DNA of 64,000 nt, from contig NZ_BAPT01000036.1 of assembly GCF_025995235.1 (NCBI RefSeq), positions 62,001 through 126,000 on the forward strand, given 5' to 3'. How positions within the stretch are numbered: the stretch's first letter is position 1; each line of letters starts with the position of its first letter. Of the stretch, positions 1-7,298 are shown one piece after another. The stretch comes from Ameyamaea chiangmaiensis (GTDB taxonomy: Bacteria > Pseudomonadota > Alphaproteobacteria > Acetobacterales > Acetobacteraceae). The translations under genes were made by a program, and so were the position numbers. The notes below the pieces were generated by a model. It saw only the letters and a program-made list of their open reading frames with translations, was not told the DNA's origin and ran no database searches.

Positions 1-637
1 TCCGCACGGTGTTCAGCAGATAGAGCCTGCGGGCCTGATAAGGAATGTCGGCGGCGGGAAAGCGCTGGTCCATGAAGCTGTTGAGTGTGGGCCGCCGCGC
101 CTCGGCGATGACCTGACCCGCGCCGTTATGAAGGAACTGATAGACCATGACGCGGTCATAGCCGAGCATCGCGCGCACAAGACGTGCCCCGGCACGGGCC
201 AGCGCATCGACTTCGGTCTCAAGCCCGATGCGACGGATCAGCGTCTGCGTGAAATCGAGTGCTTCCTGCGCGCTGCGCGTGCCGTCCATCGACGGTTCGA
301 GTTCGACAAACACCCGGTCGCGGTAGCGATGAATCGTCGCATCGAACAATGTCTCGGTATGGTCGAGCGAGACGCCGAGCACCACACCCGCGACCTCCGA
401 CCCACCCGACCGCGCGGCGGCATTACGAACGTCGTGGACCGCCTTGTGTCCGATAATGGCCGCAAGCGGCGTGCCGCGCGTCAGCGGTTCGGGGAATCCC
501 GTGATCGCGCAGACATTGGACGACCAGTAGACGACATCGAAGCTGGAGGGATCGAGGACCAGCATGGCCCCGTGCGGCTGGATGCTGCCGGGGATATGAA
601 TCGGCTCCAGATCGCAGTTGGTCAGATCGACTTTCAC
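1..637 (-). CDS. bphP: Bacteriophytochrome (N-terminal part, cut by window edge)
   Basis: This is a red/far-red light receptor; its C-terminal PHY and output domains lie outside the window. Translating the minus strand gives an N-terminal PAS segment with NCDLEPIHIPGSIQPHGA, which holds the Cys that covalently binds biliverdin in bacteriophytochromes. A GAF domain follows with DRVMVYQF, GQVIAEARR and RFPAADIPYQARRLYLLN, matching the PASDIP signature with its Asp retained. About 212 codons are present with no stop. The GTG at 637 puts the Cys at residue 8; an in-frame GTG at 664 puts it at residue 17. Neither has a strong ribosome binding site, so the start is uncertain. A heme oxygenase gene 1.1 kb away would supply the chromophore. 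Family assignment is firm; output type is unknown. Confidence 0.9.
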   Translation of the reverse strand, partial: MKVDLTNCDLEPIHIPGSIQPHGAMLVLDPSSFDVVYWSSNVCAITGFPEPLTRGTPLAAIIGHKAVHDVRNAAARSGGSEVAGVVLGVSLDHTETLFDATIHRYRDRVFVELEPSMDGTRSAQEALDFTQTLIRRIGLETEVDALARAGARLVRAMLGYDRVMVYQFLHNGAGQVIAEARRPTLNSFMDQRFPAADIPYQARRLYLLNTVR

Positions 638-771
638 GACTGGCTGCCGTGGGTGCTGGCACACGCGTCGGTCGACGCAAAGTGCACCACAGCGACACAG
701 GCGGCGGAACGAATCACGCCGGAAACCGATATAACCGTGTCACACAAAGGAAAAGAGTGCATCAATGTCCG

Positions 772-957
772 TCACTGTCCCACTCGTCGAACCACACACT
801 CGGCGGCAATACGCGGCACACACCGGCATTTCGTCCGCACTTTCCATACCGAGATCGCGCGACGGACTTCACGTCTCGATTTAGCCAACCGACCATCGAG
901 ACACCGTGCGCACCGCCGCGCGGCGGCCATGGCGGCTCGAATGTTTCTTGGTGACAT
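772..957 (-). CDS. Small Arg/Cys-rich ORF, possible leader peptide
   Basis: A 61-residue reading frame beginning MSPRNIRAAMAAARR, very rich in Arg with five Cys. It resembles no family I know. The only strong support is an AGGAGGG Shine-Dalgarno sequence seven bases before the ATG. It is co-oriented with the phytochrome gene and ends about 110-135 bp before either candidate phytochrome start, so it could be a leader peptide or a short operon partner. The high-Arg composition is also what a random frame in GC-rich DNA looks like, so this is tentative. Confidence 0.3.
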   Translation of the reverse strand: MSPRNIRAAMAAARRCARCLDGRLAKSRREVRRAISVWKVRTKCRCVPRIAAECVVRRVGQ

Positions 958-974
958 AACTTTGCCCTCCTGTC

Positions 975-990
975 TGTTCAAGAGTGAACA
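975..990. promoter_or_regulatory. Crp/Fnr-like dyad between divergent genes
   Basis: Perfect inverted repeat TGTTCA-AGAG-TGAACA; one step further out the arms still match 7 of 8. Its size and symmetry suit a Crp/Fnr-type dimer. It sits 28 bp before the Crp/Fnr-type gene at 1019 and just upstream of the ribosome binding site of the small minus-strand ORF, a natural place for autoregulation and divergent control. The binding protein is inferred from position only. Confidence 0.45.
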
Positions 991-1018
991 CACAGGACAA
1001 CTCCGGTGAAATTCGCTT

Positions 1019-1744
1019 ATGACGGTTTCCCCCGACACGTTCGGCACAAATGACTTTCTGGCAGCCCTGTCGGCAGACGATCGTGAGAGATTACGGCCGC
1101 GCCTGCGCGAAAGCGATCTGGCGCCCGGCACCATCCTTCAGCATGCGGGCGAGGACGTGACGTCCACGTGGTTTCCATGCGGTGCCGCGATGGCCAGTTT
1201 CTGCGTGGAAGAGATGGACGGCCGGACCGTCGATGTCGCGGCGGTCGGCCGCGAGGGTGCGATCGGCGGGATCGTCTCGCACGGCAGCCTGCCGTCGTTC
1301 TCCACCGCCACCGTCCGCTTTGGCGGCACATTCCTGCATATGCCGATCGTCGAGCTGGAACAGGCGCAGGAACAGTCGCCGCACCTGCGCTACTGGTTCG
1401 CCCGGTATTCCGACTGCCTTCTGGCGCAGATCTTCCAGAACTGTGCCTGCAACGCCACGCACAATGTCGGCCAGCGGGCCGCGCGCTGGCTGTTGGCGGG
1501 GATCGACCGGACCGGTTCGACCGACCTGCGCATGACACAGGAGCAACTGGCCGACATGCTCGGCGTCGGTCGACCCTTCGTGAACCGGGTCATCTCGACT
1601 CTGCGCGCCGAGGGTATCGTGGCGACGGCGCGCGGACATATCCGCATTCTCGACCGCAGCGCCCTGGAAAAGCGGACCTGCGCGTGCACGAACCTGACGC
1701 GCCAGCATTTTTCAACCGTGTTCGGCGCGCTCTACACGTCCTGA
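1019..1744 (+). CDS. Crp/Fnr family transcriptional regulator
   Basis: A 241-residue cytoplasmic DNA-binding regulator. Residues about 15-130 form a cyclic-nucleotide-binding-type beta barrel (for example LAPGTILQHAGEDVTSTWFP). Residues about 165-220 form a winged helix-turn-helix with MTQEQLADMLGVGRPFVNRV as the recognition region. It has no N-terminal Cys cluster of the Fnr type, so an oxygen-sensing Fe-S cluster is unlikely; the effector is unknown. It lies between the divergent phytochrome gene and the convergent heme oxygenase gene (19 bp between stops), which suggests it controls this light-sensing module. A dyad just upstream is a likely autoregulatory site. Confidence 0.85.
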   Translation: MTVSPDTFGTNDFLAALSADDRERLRPRLRESDLAPGTILQHAGEDVTSTWFPCGAAMASFCVEEMDGRTVDVAAVGREGAIGGIVSHGSLPSFSTATVRFGGTFLHMPIVELEQAQEQSPHLRYWFARYSDCLLAQIFQNCACNATHNVGQRAARWLLAGIDRTGSTDLRMTQEQLADMLGVGRPFVNRVISTLRAEGIVATARGHIRILDRSALEKRTCACTNLTRQHFSTVFGALYTS

Positions 1745-1762
1745 CCCTGCCGGACCGAGCCC

Positions 1763-2329
1763 TCAGCCGTCCGCGCCGGCCAGCGTATCGAGCGCACGAA
1801 ATGCCGCCCGCGCGGTGTCGAACATCGCCTGCGCGGCGGCGAGAGCCTGCTGCCCGTCGTAGTCCGGCGCGGTGTCGAGCGCTTCGACAAACGCGCGCCA
1901 GGACGATCCGTCCGTCTGTTCGGCCAGATGCCGCGCGCCATGTTCGCGGTCGAACCCCAGCGCCAGCGCCTGTTGCCGCAGGAGCCGCGCGCCCAGCGCC
2001 GACCCTTCGAGCACGTACGCGCCGCCCAGCAGGGCCGACCGGCTGTCGAGCCGCAACGGTGCAATCGCGACGGCCACCGGTGATAGGCCCAGCGCCGACA
2101 GATCGTCACGCAAAGCCGGCGCTATCGGGCGCGGTCGCACCGCCACCGGCAGGTCGGACCAGTCGCCGCGCGCCAGAGCCTGCTCCGCGTGGGAGCGAAA
2201 CGCCTCCATGCCCCGCAGGTACCGGGCGTAGGCGCCAGCATCGGTAAGCGTGCCCACCATGTGATCGAGGGTCTCATGCCCGGTCCGCGTGCCGTCGCGC
2301 AGCGCGAACCGTCGTGCGCCGACGGCCAT
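1763..2329 (-). CDS. bphO: Biliverdin-producing heme oxygenase
   Basis: Heme oxygenase opens heme to biliverdin IXalpha, CO and iron; biliverdin is the chromophore of bacteriophytochromes. The 188-residue product shows the N-terminal helix LRDGTRTGHETLD, whose His fits the proximal heme ligand, and YVLEGSALGARLL, the Gly-rich distal helix typical of BphO/HemO proteins. The length is normal. I chose ATG 2329 because GGGAGGGG lies directly upstream and this start clears the preceding gene's stop at 2346; the longer frame from 2368 would overlap that gene. It is close to the phytochrome gene but separated from it by the Crp/Fnr gene. Confidence 0.85.
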   Translation of the reverse strand: MAVGARRFALRDGTRTGHETLDHMVGTLTDAGAYARYLRGMEAFRSHAEQALARGDWSDLPVAVRPRPIAPALRDDLSALGLSPVAVAIAPLRLDSRSALLGGAYVLEGSALGARLLRQQALALGFDREHGARHLAEQTDGSSWRAFVEALDTAPDYDGQQALAAAQAMFDTARAAFRALDTLAGADG

Positions 2330-2345
2330 TATCGCCCCTCCCGCG

Positions 2346-3737
2346 TCAGAACGACGCACCCCGAACACCGCCGCGCCAGACCTGCTCGATTCGGTCGACC
2401 GCGGTGATGTCGGCGCTGGGGTCCGCGCCGAGAATCACCAGATCCGCACGCCGACCTACCGCGATCGATCCCCGGTCGTCGAGCTTCATCAGCGCCGCGG
2501 CCCGGGAGGTAGCCAGACTTAGTGCCTCAAGCGGCGTCAGACCGGCCTGCACATACAGCCGCAGCTCACGGTGCTCGGCATAGCCCGGAATGCGCAGCGG
2601 CATCGCGCCGGAATCCGTGCCGAAGCCGACATTGACACCCGCGCGCACCAGACGGACGAGGTTCTGCTGGTTCATGGCCACAGCCCTGCGCGAGGCCTCC
2701 GCCAGGGGCGCGTTCAGGGTCTTCTGGCGCCATGCGGCATCGGAGAATTCGGCCCGCAGCGCCGGGTCCAGTCCCTGCGCCAGTTCTGGCTGGTCGATCA
2801 GGCCAGGTTCGGCCGCGTAAAGATAGCTGGCTTCGTCCAGCTGGATCGTCGGGATGTACCACGTGCCCGCGCGCTTCATCGCGTCGATCAGCGCCTGGTC
2901 GACCGGCTGGTCGCGGACGCCATGGGCAAGGATGTCGGCATGGGCGGCCACCATCAGCCTAGCGTAGCGCAGATCGTGAATATGGACGGCAACGCGCAGC
3001 CCGCGCGCATGCGCCTCCTCGATTGCGGCCTGCCAGATGGCGGGCGACATGATGGGCAGGCCAGGCTTTCCCGCGACCCCGTTGCGGAAATCGTCAACCC
3101 ACAGCTTGACGAGGTCCGTTCCCTCGTCCGCCATCCGGTCCACCGCCGCGCGGGCGTCCTTCGGTGTCGCGGGACGCAGGATCTGGCCCGGGTCGGCGTG
3201 CATCATGCCGTCCGGCGGCGCGCCACCGGGTACGCTGATCCCCTGATCCACCCCGAACAGATCGGCGCCCGCGTTCGTGCCGGCGTGCTGCTCGCGCCGC
3301 AGGGTGTCAAACAGGGGCGATTTGGTCACGCCGAGCGCCGTGACGGTGGTCACGCCATACGCCTCATACTGGCGCAGGGCGGCCAGAATCACGGCGCGCG
3401 TGAAGTGGCCGCCATCCACCGTGGCACCCTGCACCAGCCCCACATGGGAATGATCGGACATCAGGCCCGGTATCATGGTGTCGCCGGCAAGATTCAGCAC
3501 CGTCGTGCCGGCAGGCACGGGCGGTGCGGGATCGCTTGCCGTAATCGCGGCAATGCGTCCGTTCTCCACCAGAACGGCGCGATCGGGCTGCGCGGGCGCA
3601 CCCGTTCCGTCAATCACCCGGACATGCGTGAACAGAACCGGCGGCGGCCCGACGGGCGCCCCGGCGCGGGCAACGGCGGCCGTGCCAGCAACCGACGCGG
3701 CAAGGCAGGCAAGCAGGCGGAGCATCATGCGTTTCAT
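2346..3737 (-). CDS. Secreted metal-dependent amidohydrolase
   Basis: A 463-residue hydrolase of the amidohydrolase superfamily (imidazolonepropionase/Xaa-Pro dipeptidase-like branch). It starts MKRMMLRLLACLAASVAGTA, a clear signal peptide, so it is likely periplasmic. Visible metal-site elements are SDHSHVG (the HxH of strand 1), a Lys in DLVKLWVDDF, VHIHD, LAHGVRD and the final Asp in FGTDSG. The C-terminal stretch, RGSIAVGRRADLVIL, is standard for the family. The longer frame from 3872 was rejected because it precedes the signal peptide and overlaps the next coding region poorly. The substrate cannot be read from sequence. It lies 16 bp upstream of the heme oxygenase gene and may be cotranscribed with it. 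Confidence 0.8.
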   Translation of the reverse strand: MKRMMLRLLACLAASVAGTAAVARAGAPVGPPPVLFTHVRVIDGTGAPAQPDRAVLVENGRIAAITASDPAPPVPAGTTVLNLAGDTMIPGLMSDHSHVGLVQGATVDGGHFTRAVILAALRQYEAYGVTTVTALGVTKSPLFDTLRREQHAGTNAGADLFGVDQGISVPGGAPPDGMMHADPGQILRPATPKDARAAVDRMADEGTDLVKLWVDDFRNGVAGKPGLPIMSPAIWQAAIEEAHARGLRVAVHIHDLRYARLMVAAHADILAHGVRDQPVDQALIDAMKRAGTWYIPTIQLDEASYLYAAEPGLIDQPELAQGLDPALRAEFSDAAWRQKTLNAPLAEASRRAVAMNQQNLVRLVRAGVNVGFGTDSGAMPLRIPGYAEHRELRLYVQAGLTPLEALSLATSRAAALMKLDDRGSIAVGRRADLVILGADPSADITAVDRIEQVWRGGVRGASF

Positions 3738-3810
3738 CCCGGTCTGTTCCGATCGCACCCACCCTGCCCCAGCTCCCGGCTCAGGACCAGCGGGAGCGGT
3801 ACCGTGGCGT

Positions 3811-4458
3811 TCACGCGTGCCAGGGCACCACGAGATCGGCCCGCGCCCGCGTGGCTTCGACCAGACGCGCATTGGGCATGTCGGTACGCATCACCCAGTC
3901 ACGCGCGTCGGCATCGGTGCGGCCGAAACGGCAGTGACGCCCGACGAGGCGGCGCACGCGTTCGTCTTCGGGCACGTCCACATACCAGCAGGCATCCAGA
4001 CACCCGCGCACGCGCGACCAAAAGCCGCCGTCGTGAAGCAGATAATTCCCTTCGCTGATCACAAGCCTTACGGAATCGGGCACCGCGATCGCCCCGGCCA
4101 GCGGTTCCTCCAGCGTCCGGTCGAAAAACGGGGCGTAGACCCATTCGCCCGGCCGCGACACCCGCAGACGGTCCAGAAGCGCGACATAGCCCAGAACATC
4201 GAACGTGTCCGGCGCCCCCTTGCGTCCGGCCCGACCAAGCCGTTCAAGTTCGCGCTGCGCGAGATGAAACCCGTCCATCGGCACGACCATCGCAGCCCCG
4301 CCGACCGCCGCGACCAGCGCCTCGGCCAGGGTCGATTTTCCAGCCCCCGGCGGCCCCGCGATCCCCAACACGACCCGGTCCCCGCGTGCGAGCAATGCCT
4401 CCACGCTCCGCAAGGCATCAGGCGGCACAGGGGGAAGGAGACTGGGCAGCAGATTCAT
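3811..4458 (-). CDS. P-loop nucleoside/sugar kinase-like protein
   Basis: A 215-residue cytoplasmic kinase of the uridine kinase/pantothenate kinase-like P-loop group (YggC/FrcK type). It has Walker A GIAGPPGAGKST near residue 35, then VPMDGFHLAQ, the substrate-binding DGFH element of the group, and RLVISEGNYLL as the Walker B region. Start chosen at the ATG of MNLLPSLL; an upstream in-frame ATG adds five residues. It is followed by the secreted amidohydrolase on the same strand with a 73-bp gap. The phosphorylated substrate is unknown. Confidence 0.75.
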   Translation of the reverse strand: MNLLPSLLPPVPPDALRSVEALLARGDRVVLGIAGPPGAGKSTLAEALVAAVGGAAMVVPMDGFHLAQRELERLGRAGRKGAPDTFDVLGYVALLDRLRVSRPGEWVYAPFFDRTLEEPLAGAIAVPDSVRLVISEGNYLLHDGGFWSRVRGCLDACWYVDVPEDERVRRLVGRHCRFGRTDADARDWVMRTDMPNARLVEATRARADLVVPWHA

Positions 4459-4558
4459 CGACGATGTCCTCAAGCGGTCGAAGCGTCACCATAGCAGCAC
4501 CCCACCCACGCCCTATCCCACGCCGCTGCGCACACGCATACGTGACGGGCACGTCGTA

Positions 4559-5488
4559 TCATGCACCTTCTGCATGTGTCGGGCGCACCGGCCGTGACGA
4601 CCAGAGCGATGCCAGCACGGAGCCGGAGATGTTGTGCCAGATCGAAAACACCGCGCCCGGCAGGGCGGCGAGAGGGGCGAAGTACAGTCGCCCCAGCGTC
4701 GCGGCCAGACCGGAATTCTGCATCCCCACCTCCAGCGCCAGCGTCCGGCACACCGACTCGTCAAACCCCAGCGCGCGCCCGCCCCAGTAGCCGCCCAGCA
4801 AACCGATACCGTTGTGCAGGATCACGGCCGCCAGCACCGTCGGGCCGGCGTCGGTCAGTGCCGGACTGACGCCCGCCACGACACATCCGATGATCAGCAG
4901 GATCGACACCATCGCGACCAGTGGCAGGGCTGGCTCCACGCACCGGACCCCTCGGTGAAACAGGCCATTCACCACCATGCCCGAGGCGATGGGGAGCGCC
5001 ACGATCTCGACGATGCTGCGCAACAGGCCCCAGCTGTCGACACTCACACCACTGGCGACATACAGACGCACCAGAACCGGCGTGGCGATGATGCCCACCA
5101 GCGTCGAGAGCGTGCTGATGCTGACCGACAGCGCGACATCCCCGCGCGCGAGATAGATCATCACGTTGGACGCCGTGCCGCTCGACACGCAACCGACCAG
5201 GATCATGCCGGTGGACAGGGCCGGCGCCATGCCGAACAGGCGCGCCAGCGCCCACGCGGCCAGGGGCATCACCAGATAATGCAGCCCCACGCCGGCCAGA
5301 ACCGGACCCGGGCGACGCGCGATGCGAACGAAATCCGCTGGCACCAGCGTCACTCCCATCGTGAACATCACCAGCGCCAGCAACGGTGTCACGATCCACG
5401 CCACGGCGACGAACGGGGCGGGATGCAGGACCGCCGCCAGAGACAGCAGCAACGCCCACAGCGGGAACAGACGTGTCACGAGGGTCAT
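4559..5488 (-). CDS. Bile acid:sodium symporter family transporter
   Basis: A 309-residue inner-membrane protein with about nine to ten hydrophobic segments. The family signature is clear: GCVSSGTASNVMIYLARGDV followed by ALSVSIST, and later LEVGMQNSGLA, both around the sodium and substrate sites of BASS-type carriers. Bacterial members move organic anions such as pantoate-like compounds or keto acids with sodium; which one here is unknown. Start set at ATG 5488 (MTLVTRLFPLWALLL), where the first membrane segment begins. It is co-oriented with and 61 bp downstream of the Lrp-type regulator gene, so it may share that promoter. Confidence 0.85.
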   Translation of the reverse strand: MTLVTRLFPLWALLLSLAAVLHPAPFVAVAWIVTPLLALVMFTMGVTLVPADFVRIARRPGPVLAGVGLHYLVMPLAAWALARLFGMAPALSTGMILVGCVSSGTASNVMIYLARGDVALSVSISTLSTLVGIIATPVLVRLYVASGVSVDSWGLLRSIVEIVALPIASGMVVNGLFHRGVRCVEPALPLVAMVSILLIIGCVVAGVSPALTDAGPTVLAAVILHNGIGLLGGYWGGRALGFDESVCRTLALEVGMQNSGLAATLGRLYFAPLAALPGAVFSIWHNISGSVLASLWSSRPVRPTHAEGA

Positions 5489-5549
5489 GCGGCAGTGCTT
5501 TCCAGCGAAGGACGGGACGCGCGGATGTGCGGCACCGGACGGACGGCCG

Positions 5550-5993
5550 TCAACGCTGCACCACCGGGCGAATGGCAAAGTTGCTCTGGATCCGCACCAC
5601 GCCGGGCAGACGCGACAGCACGTCCTTGTGGATGCGTTCGTAGTCCGCCATGTCGCGCGCCTCGACCCGGACGAGATAATCGGAATCGCCGGTCATCAGA
5701 TAACACTCGCGGATATCGGGGCTCTCGCGCAGGCGTGCCTCGAAACGCCGCATGCCGTCTTCGGTCTGACGTTCCAGCGTGATGTGCACGATGACGGTCG
5801 ACATGTTCTGCGCCGCGCGCTCATCAATGACGGCGCGATAGCCCCGGATGACTCCCTCTGCTTCCAGCAACCGGACGCGGCGCAGACAGGCCGAGGGCGA
5901 CAGGCCGACACGCGCGGCCAGATCGGCGTTGGTCACGCGCCCGTCGTGGCGGAGGTGACGCAGAATCGCGTCGGTCACCTTGTCGAAGATCAT
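5550..5993 (-). CDS. Lrp/AsnC family transcriptional regulator
   Basis: A 147-residue regulator with an N-terminal helix-turn-helix (VTNADLAARVGLSPSACLRR) and a C-terminal RAM effector domain (residues about 70-145, with YLMTGDSDYLVRVEARDM). Lrp-type proteins bind amino acids and bend DNA as multimers. It diverges from alanine racemase and D-amino-acid dehydrogenase, the layout typical of a dedicated activator of amino acid catabolism, so alanine or another amino acid is the likely effector. Start at ATG 5993; an ATG five codons earlier is possible. Confidence 0.88.
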   Translation of the reverse strand: MIFDKVTDAILRHLRHDGRVTNADLAARVGLSPSACLRRVRLLEAEGVIRGYRAVIDERAAQNMSTVIVHITLERQTEDGMRRFEARLRESPDIRECYLMTGDSDYLVRVEARDMADYERIHKDVLSRLPGVVRIQSNFAIRPVVQR

Positions 5994-6014
5994 GATAGTC
6001 GAAATCACCGTTCA

Positions 6015-6050
6015 TGCGCAGATATGCGCACCTTATGGCATATTTCGCAT
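6015..6050. promoter_or_regulatory. Candidate Lrp-type operator pair
   Basis: Two adjacent imperfect dyads lie between the divergent regulator and racemase genes: TGCGCA-GATA-TGCGCA (6015-6030) and ATGGCATATTTCGCAT (6035-6050), centred about 20 bp apart. The region is AT-richer than its surroundings. Spaced 15-16 bp dyads suit Lrp/AsnC octamer binding. The assignment rests on position and shape only. Confidence 0.4.
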
Positions 6051-6133
6051 GATCCTGCACCTCATTGGCAGGACATTGCGCACGATGTCCTCGTATTGTT
6101 TCGTTCTGCGTTTCTTCAGCCGCCGGTGTGCCC

Positions 6134-7270
6134 GTGTCGTTGCCCTGTCCCCAGCCCTCCACCGATCCGTGGCCCGTCAGCCGGGCCGGCGCGGTTCTGA
6201 CCATCGATCTTGATGCTATCGTCGCCAATCATCGACGTCTGGCCGCGCAGGCCGGCGGGGCAACGTGCGCCGCGGTGCTGAAGGCCGACGCCTATGGCGT
6301 GGGCGCGCAACAGGTCGCAACGGCCCTCGCCCACGCCGGTGTGCGCGAGTTCCTGGTCGCCCATGTCGACGAAGGGATCAGCCTGCGCGCCTGGGTTCCG
6401 ACGGACGCACGGGTCACGGTTCTGCATGGCCCGCGTCCGGGTGCCGAGGCCGACTGCGCCCGGCACGCCTTGCGCCCGGTCCTGAACACGCGCGGCCAGA
6501 TCGCCCGCTGGCGCGAGGCCGCGCGGCTGGCCGGGCACCCCCTCGACACCGCCGTGCAGATCGACAGCGGCATGTCGCGATTCGGGCTGTCCGAAACCGA
6601 CATCCAGGCACTCGCCGATGACCCGCGCGCGTTAGACGGGTTGTCGCTGTCCCTGGTCATGAGCCACCTCGCCTGCGCCGACGACCCCGCGGATCCCGCC
6701 AACGCCGCCCAGCGCGACCGCTTCGTCACCCTGGCGGACCGGCTTCCACGCGCGCCGCGCAGTCTGGCGGCGTCGTCAGGCATTTTCCTGGGCGACGGGT
6801 TTCACTTCGACCTGGTCCGCCCCGGCGTGGCGCTGTATGGCGTGGCGCCGAACCGGGTCATCGACAACCCGCTGGCGTCGTGCGTGCGGCTCGACGCGCA
6901 TGTGCTCCAGATCCGCGAGGTCGGGCCGGGCGACGGGGTGGGCTACGGCCTTAGCTTCCGCCCCGGTCGACCGATGCGGATCGGCACGATCGCCGTCGGC
7001 TACGCCGACGGGTTCGCACGGCGCGGCGCGGCGGCAGGCTGCGCGTGGTTCGGCGATATCCGCCTGCCGGTGCTCGGCCGCATCTCGATGGATTCGATGT
7101 CGGTCGACCTGTCGGACATCCCCGAACGCCTGCTGCGCGACGACATGGCCGTCGAACTGATCGGCCCCCACCGCACGATCGACGACGTGGCTGAGGCCGG
7201 CGGAACGATCGGTTACGAAATCCTGACCTCGCTCGGGCGGCGTTACCACCGCGTCTGGCACACGGCCTGA
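6134..7270 (+). CDS. alr: Alanine racemase
   Basis: PLP-dependent enzyme interconverting L- and D-alanine for peptidoglycan or for D-alanine catabolism. The PLP lysine lies in AAVLKADAYGVGA, and the second-subunit catalytic Tyr in GDGVGYGLSF. The C-terminal beta domain has VLGRISMDSMSVDLSD. From GTG 6134 the protein is 378 residues, a normal length. Upstream in-frame starts GTG 6128 and TTG 6065 are possible, and none has a good ribosome binding site. It lies 28 bp before dadA, so the pair looks like a catabolic dadX-dadA operon rather than only a cell-wall racemase. Confidence 0.9.
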   Translation: MSLPCPQPSTDPWPVSRAGAVLTIDLDAIVANHRRLAAQAGGATCAAVLKADAYGVGAQQVATALAHAGVREFLVAHVDEGISLRAWVPTDARVTVLHGPRPGAEADCARHALRPVLNTRGQIARWREAARLAGHPLDTAVQIDSGMSRFGLSETDIQALADDPRALDGLSLSLVMSHLACADDPADPANAAQRDRFVTLADRLPRAPRSLAASSGIFLGDGFHFDLVRPGVALYGVAPNRVIDNPLASCVRLDAHVLQIREVGPGDGVGYGLSFRPGRPMRIGTIAVGYADGFARRGAAAGCAWFGDIRLPVLGRISMDSMSVDLSDIPERLLRDDMAVELIGPHRTIDDVAEAGGTIGYEILTSLGRRYHRVWHTA

Positions 7271-7298
7271 TCGGCCCTTTTCGACGGATACCACACGC

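Noticed and set aside
128..1009. 293-residue plus-strand frame opposite the phytochrome
   Set aside because: It is antisense to a clear bacteriophytochrome coding sequence and has no recognisable motifs.
2571..4058. 495-residue plus-strand frame
   Set aside because: Antisense shadow of the amidohydrolase and kinase genes, rich in Arg, His and Gly as expected of shadows in GC-rich DNA.
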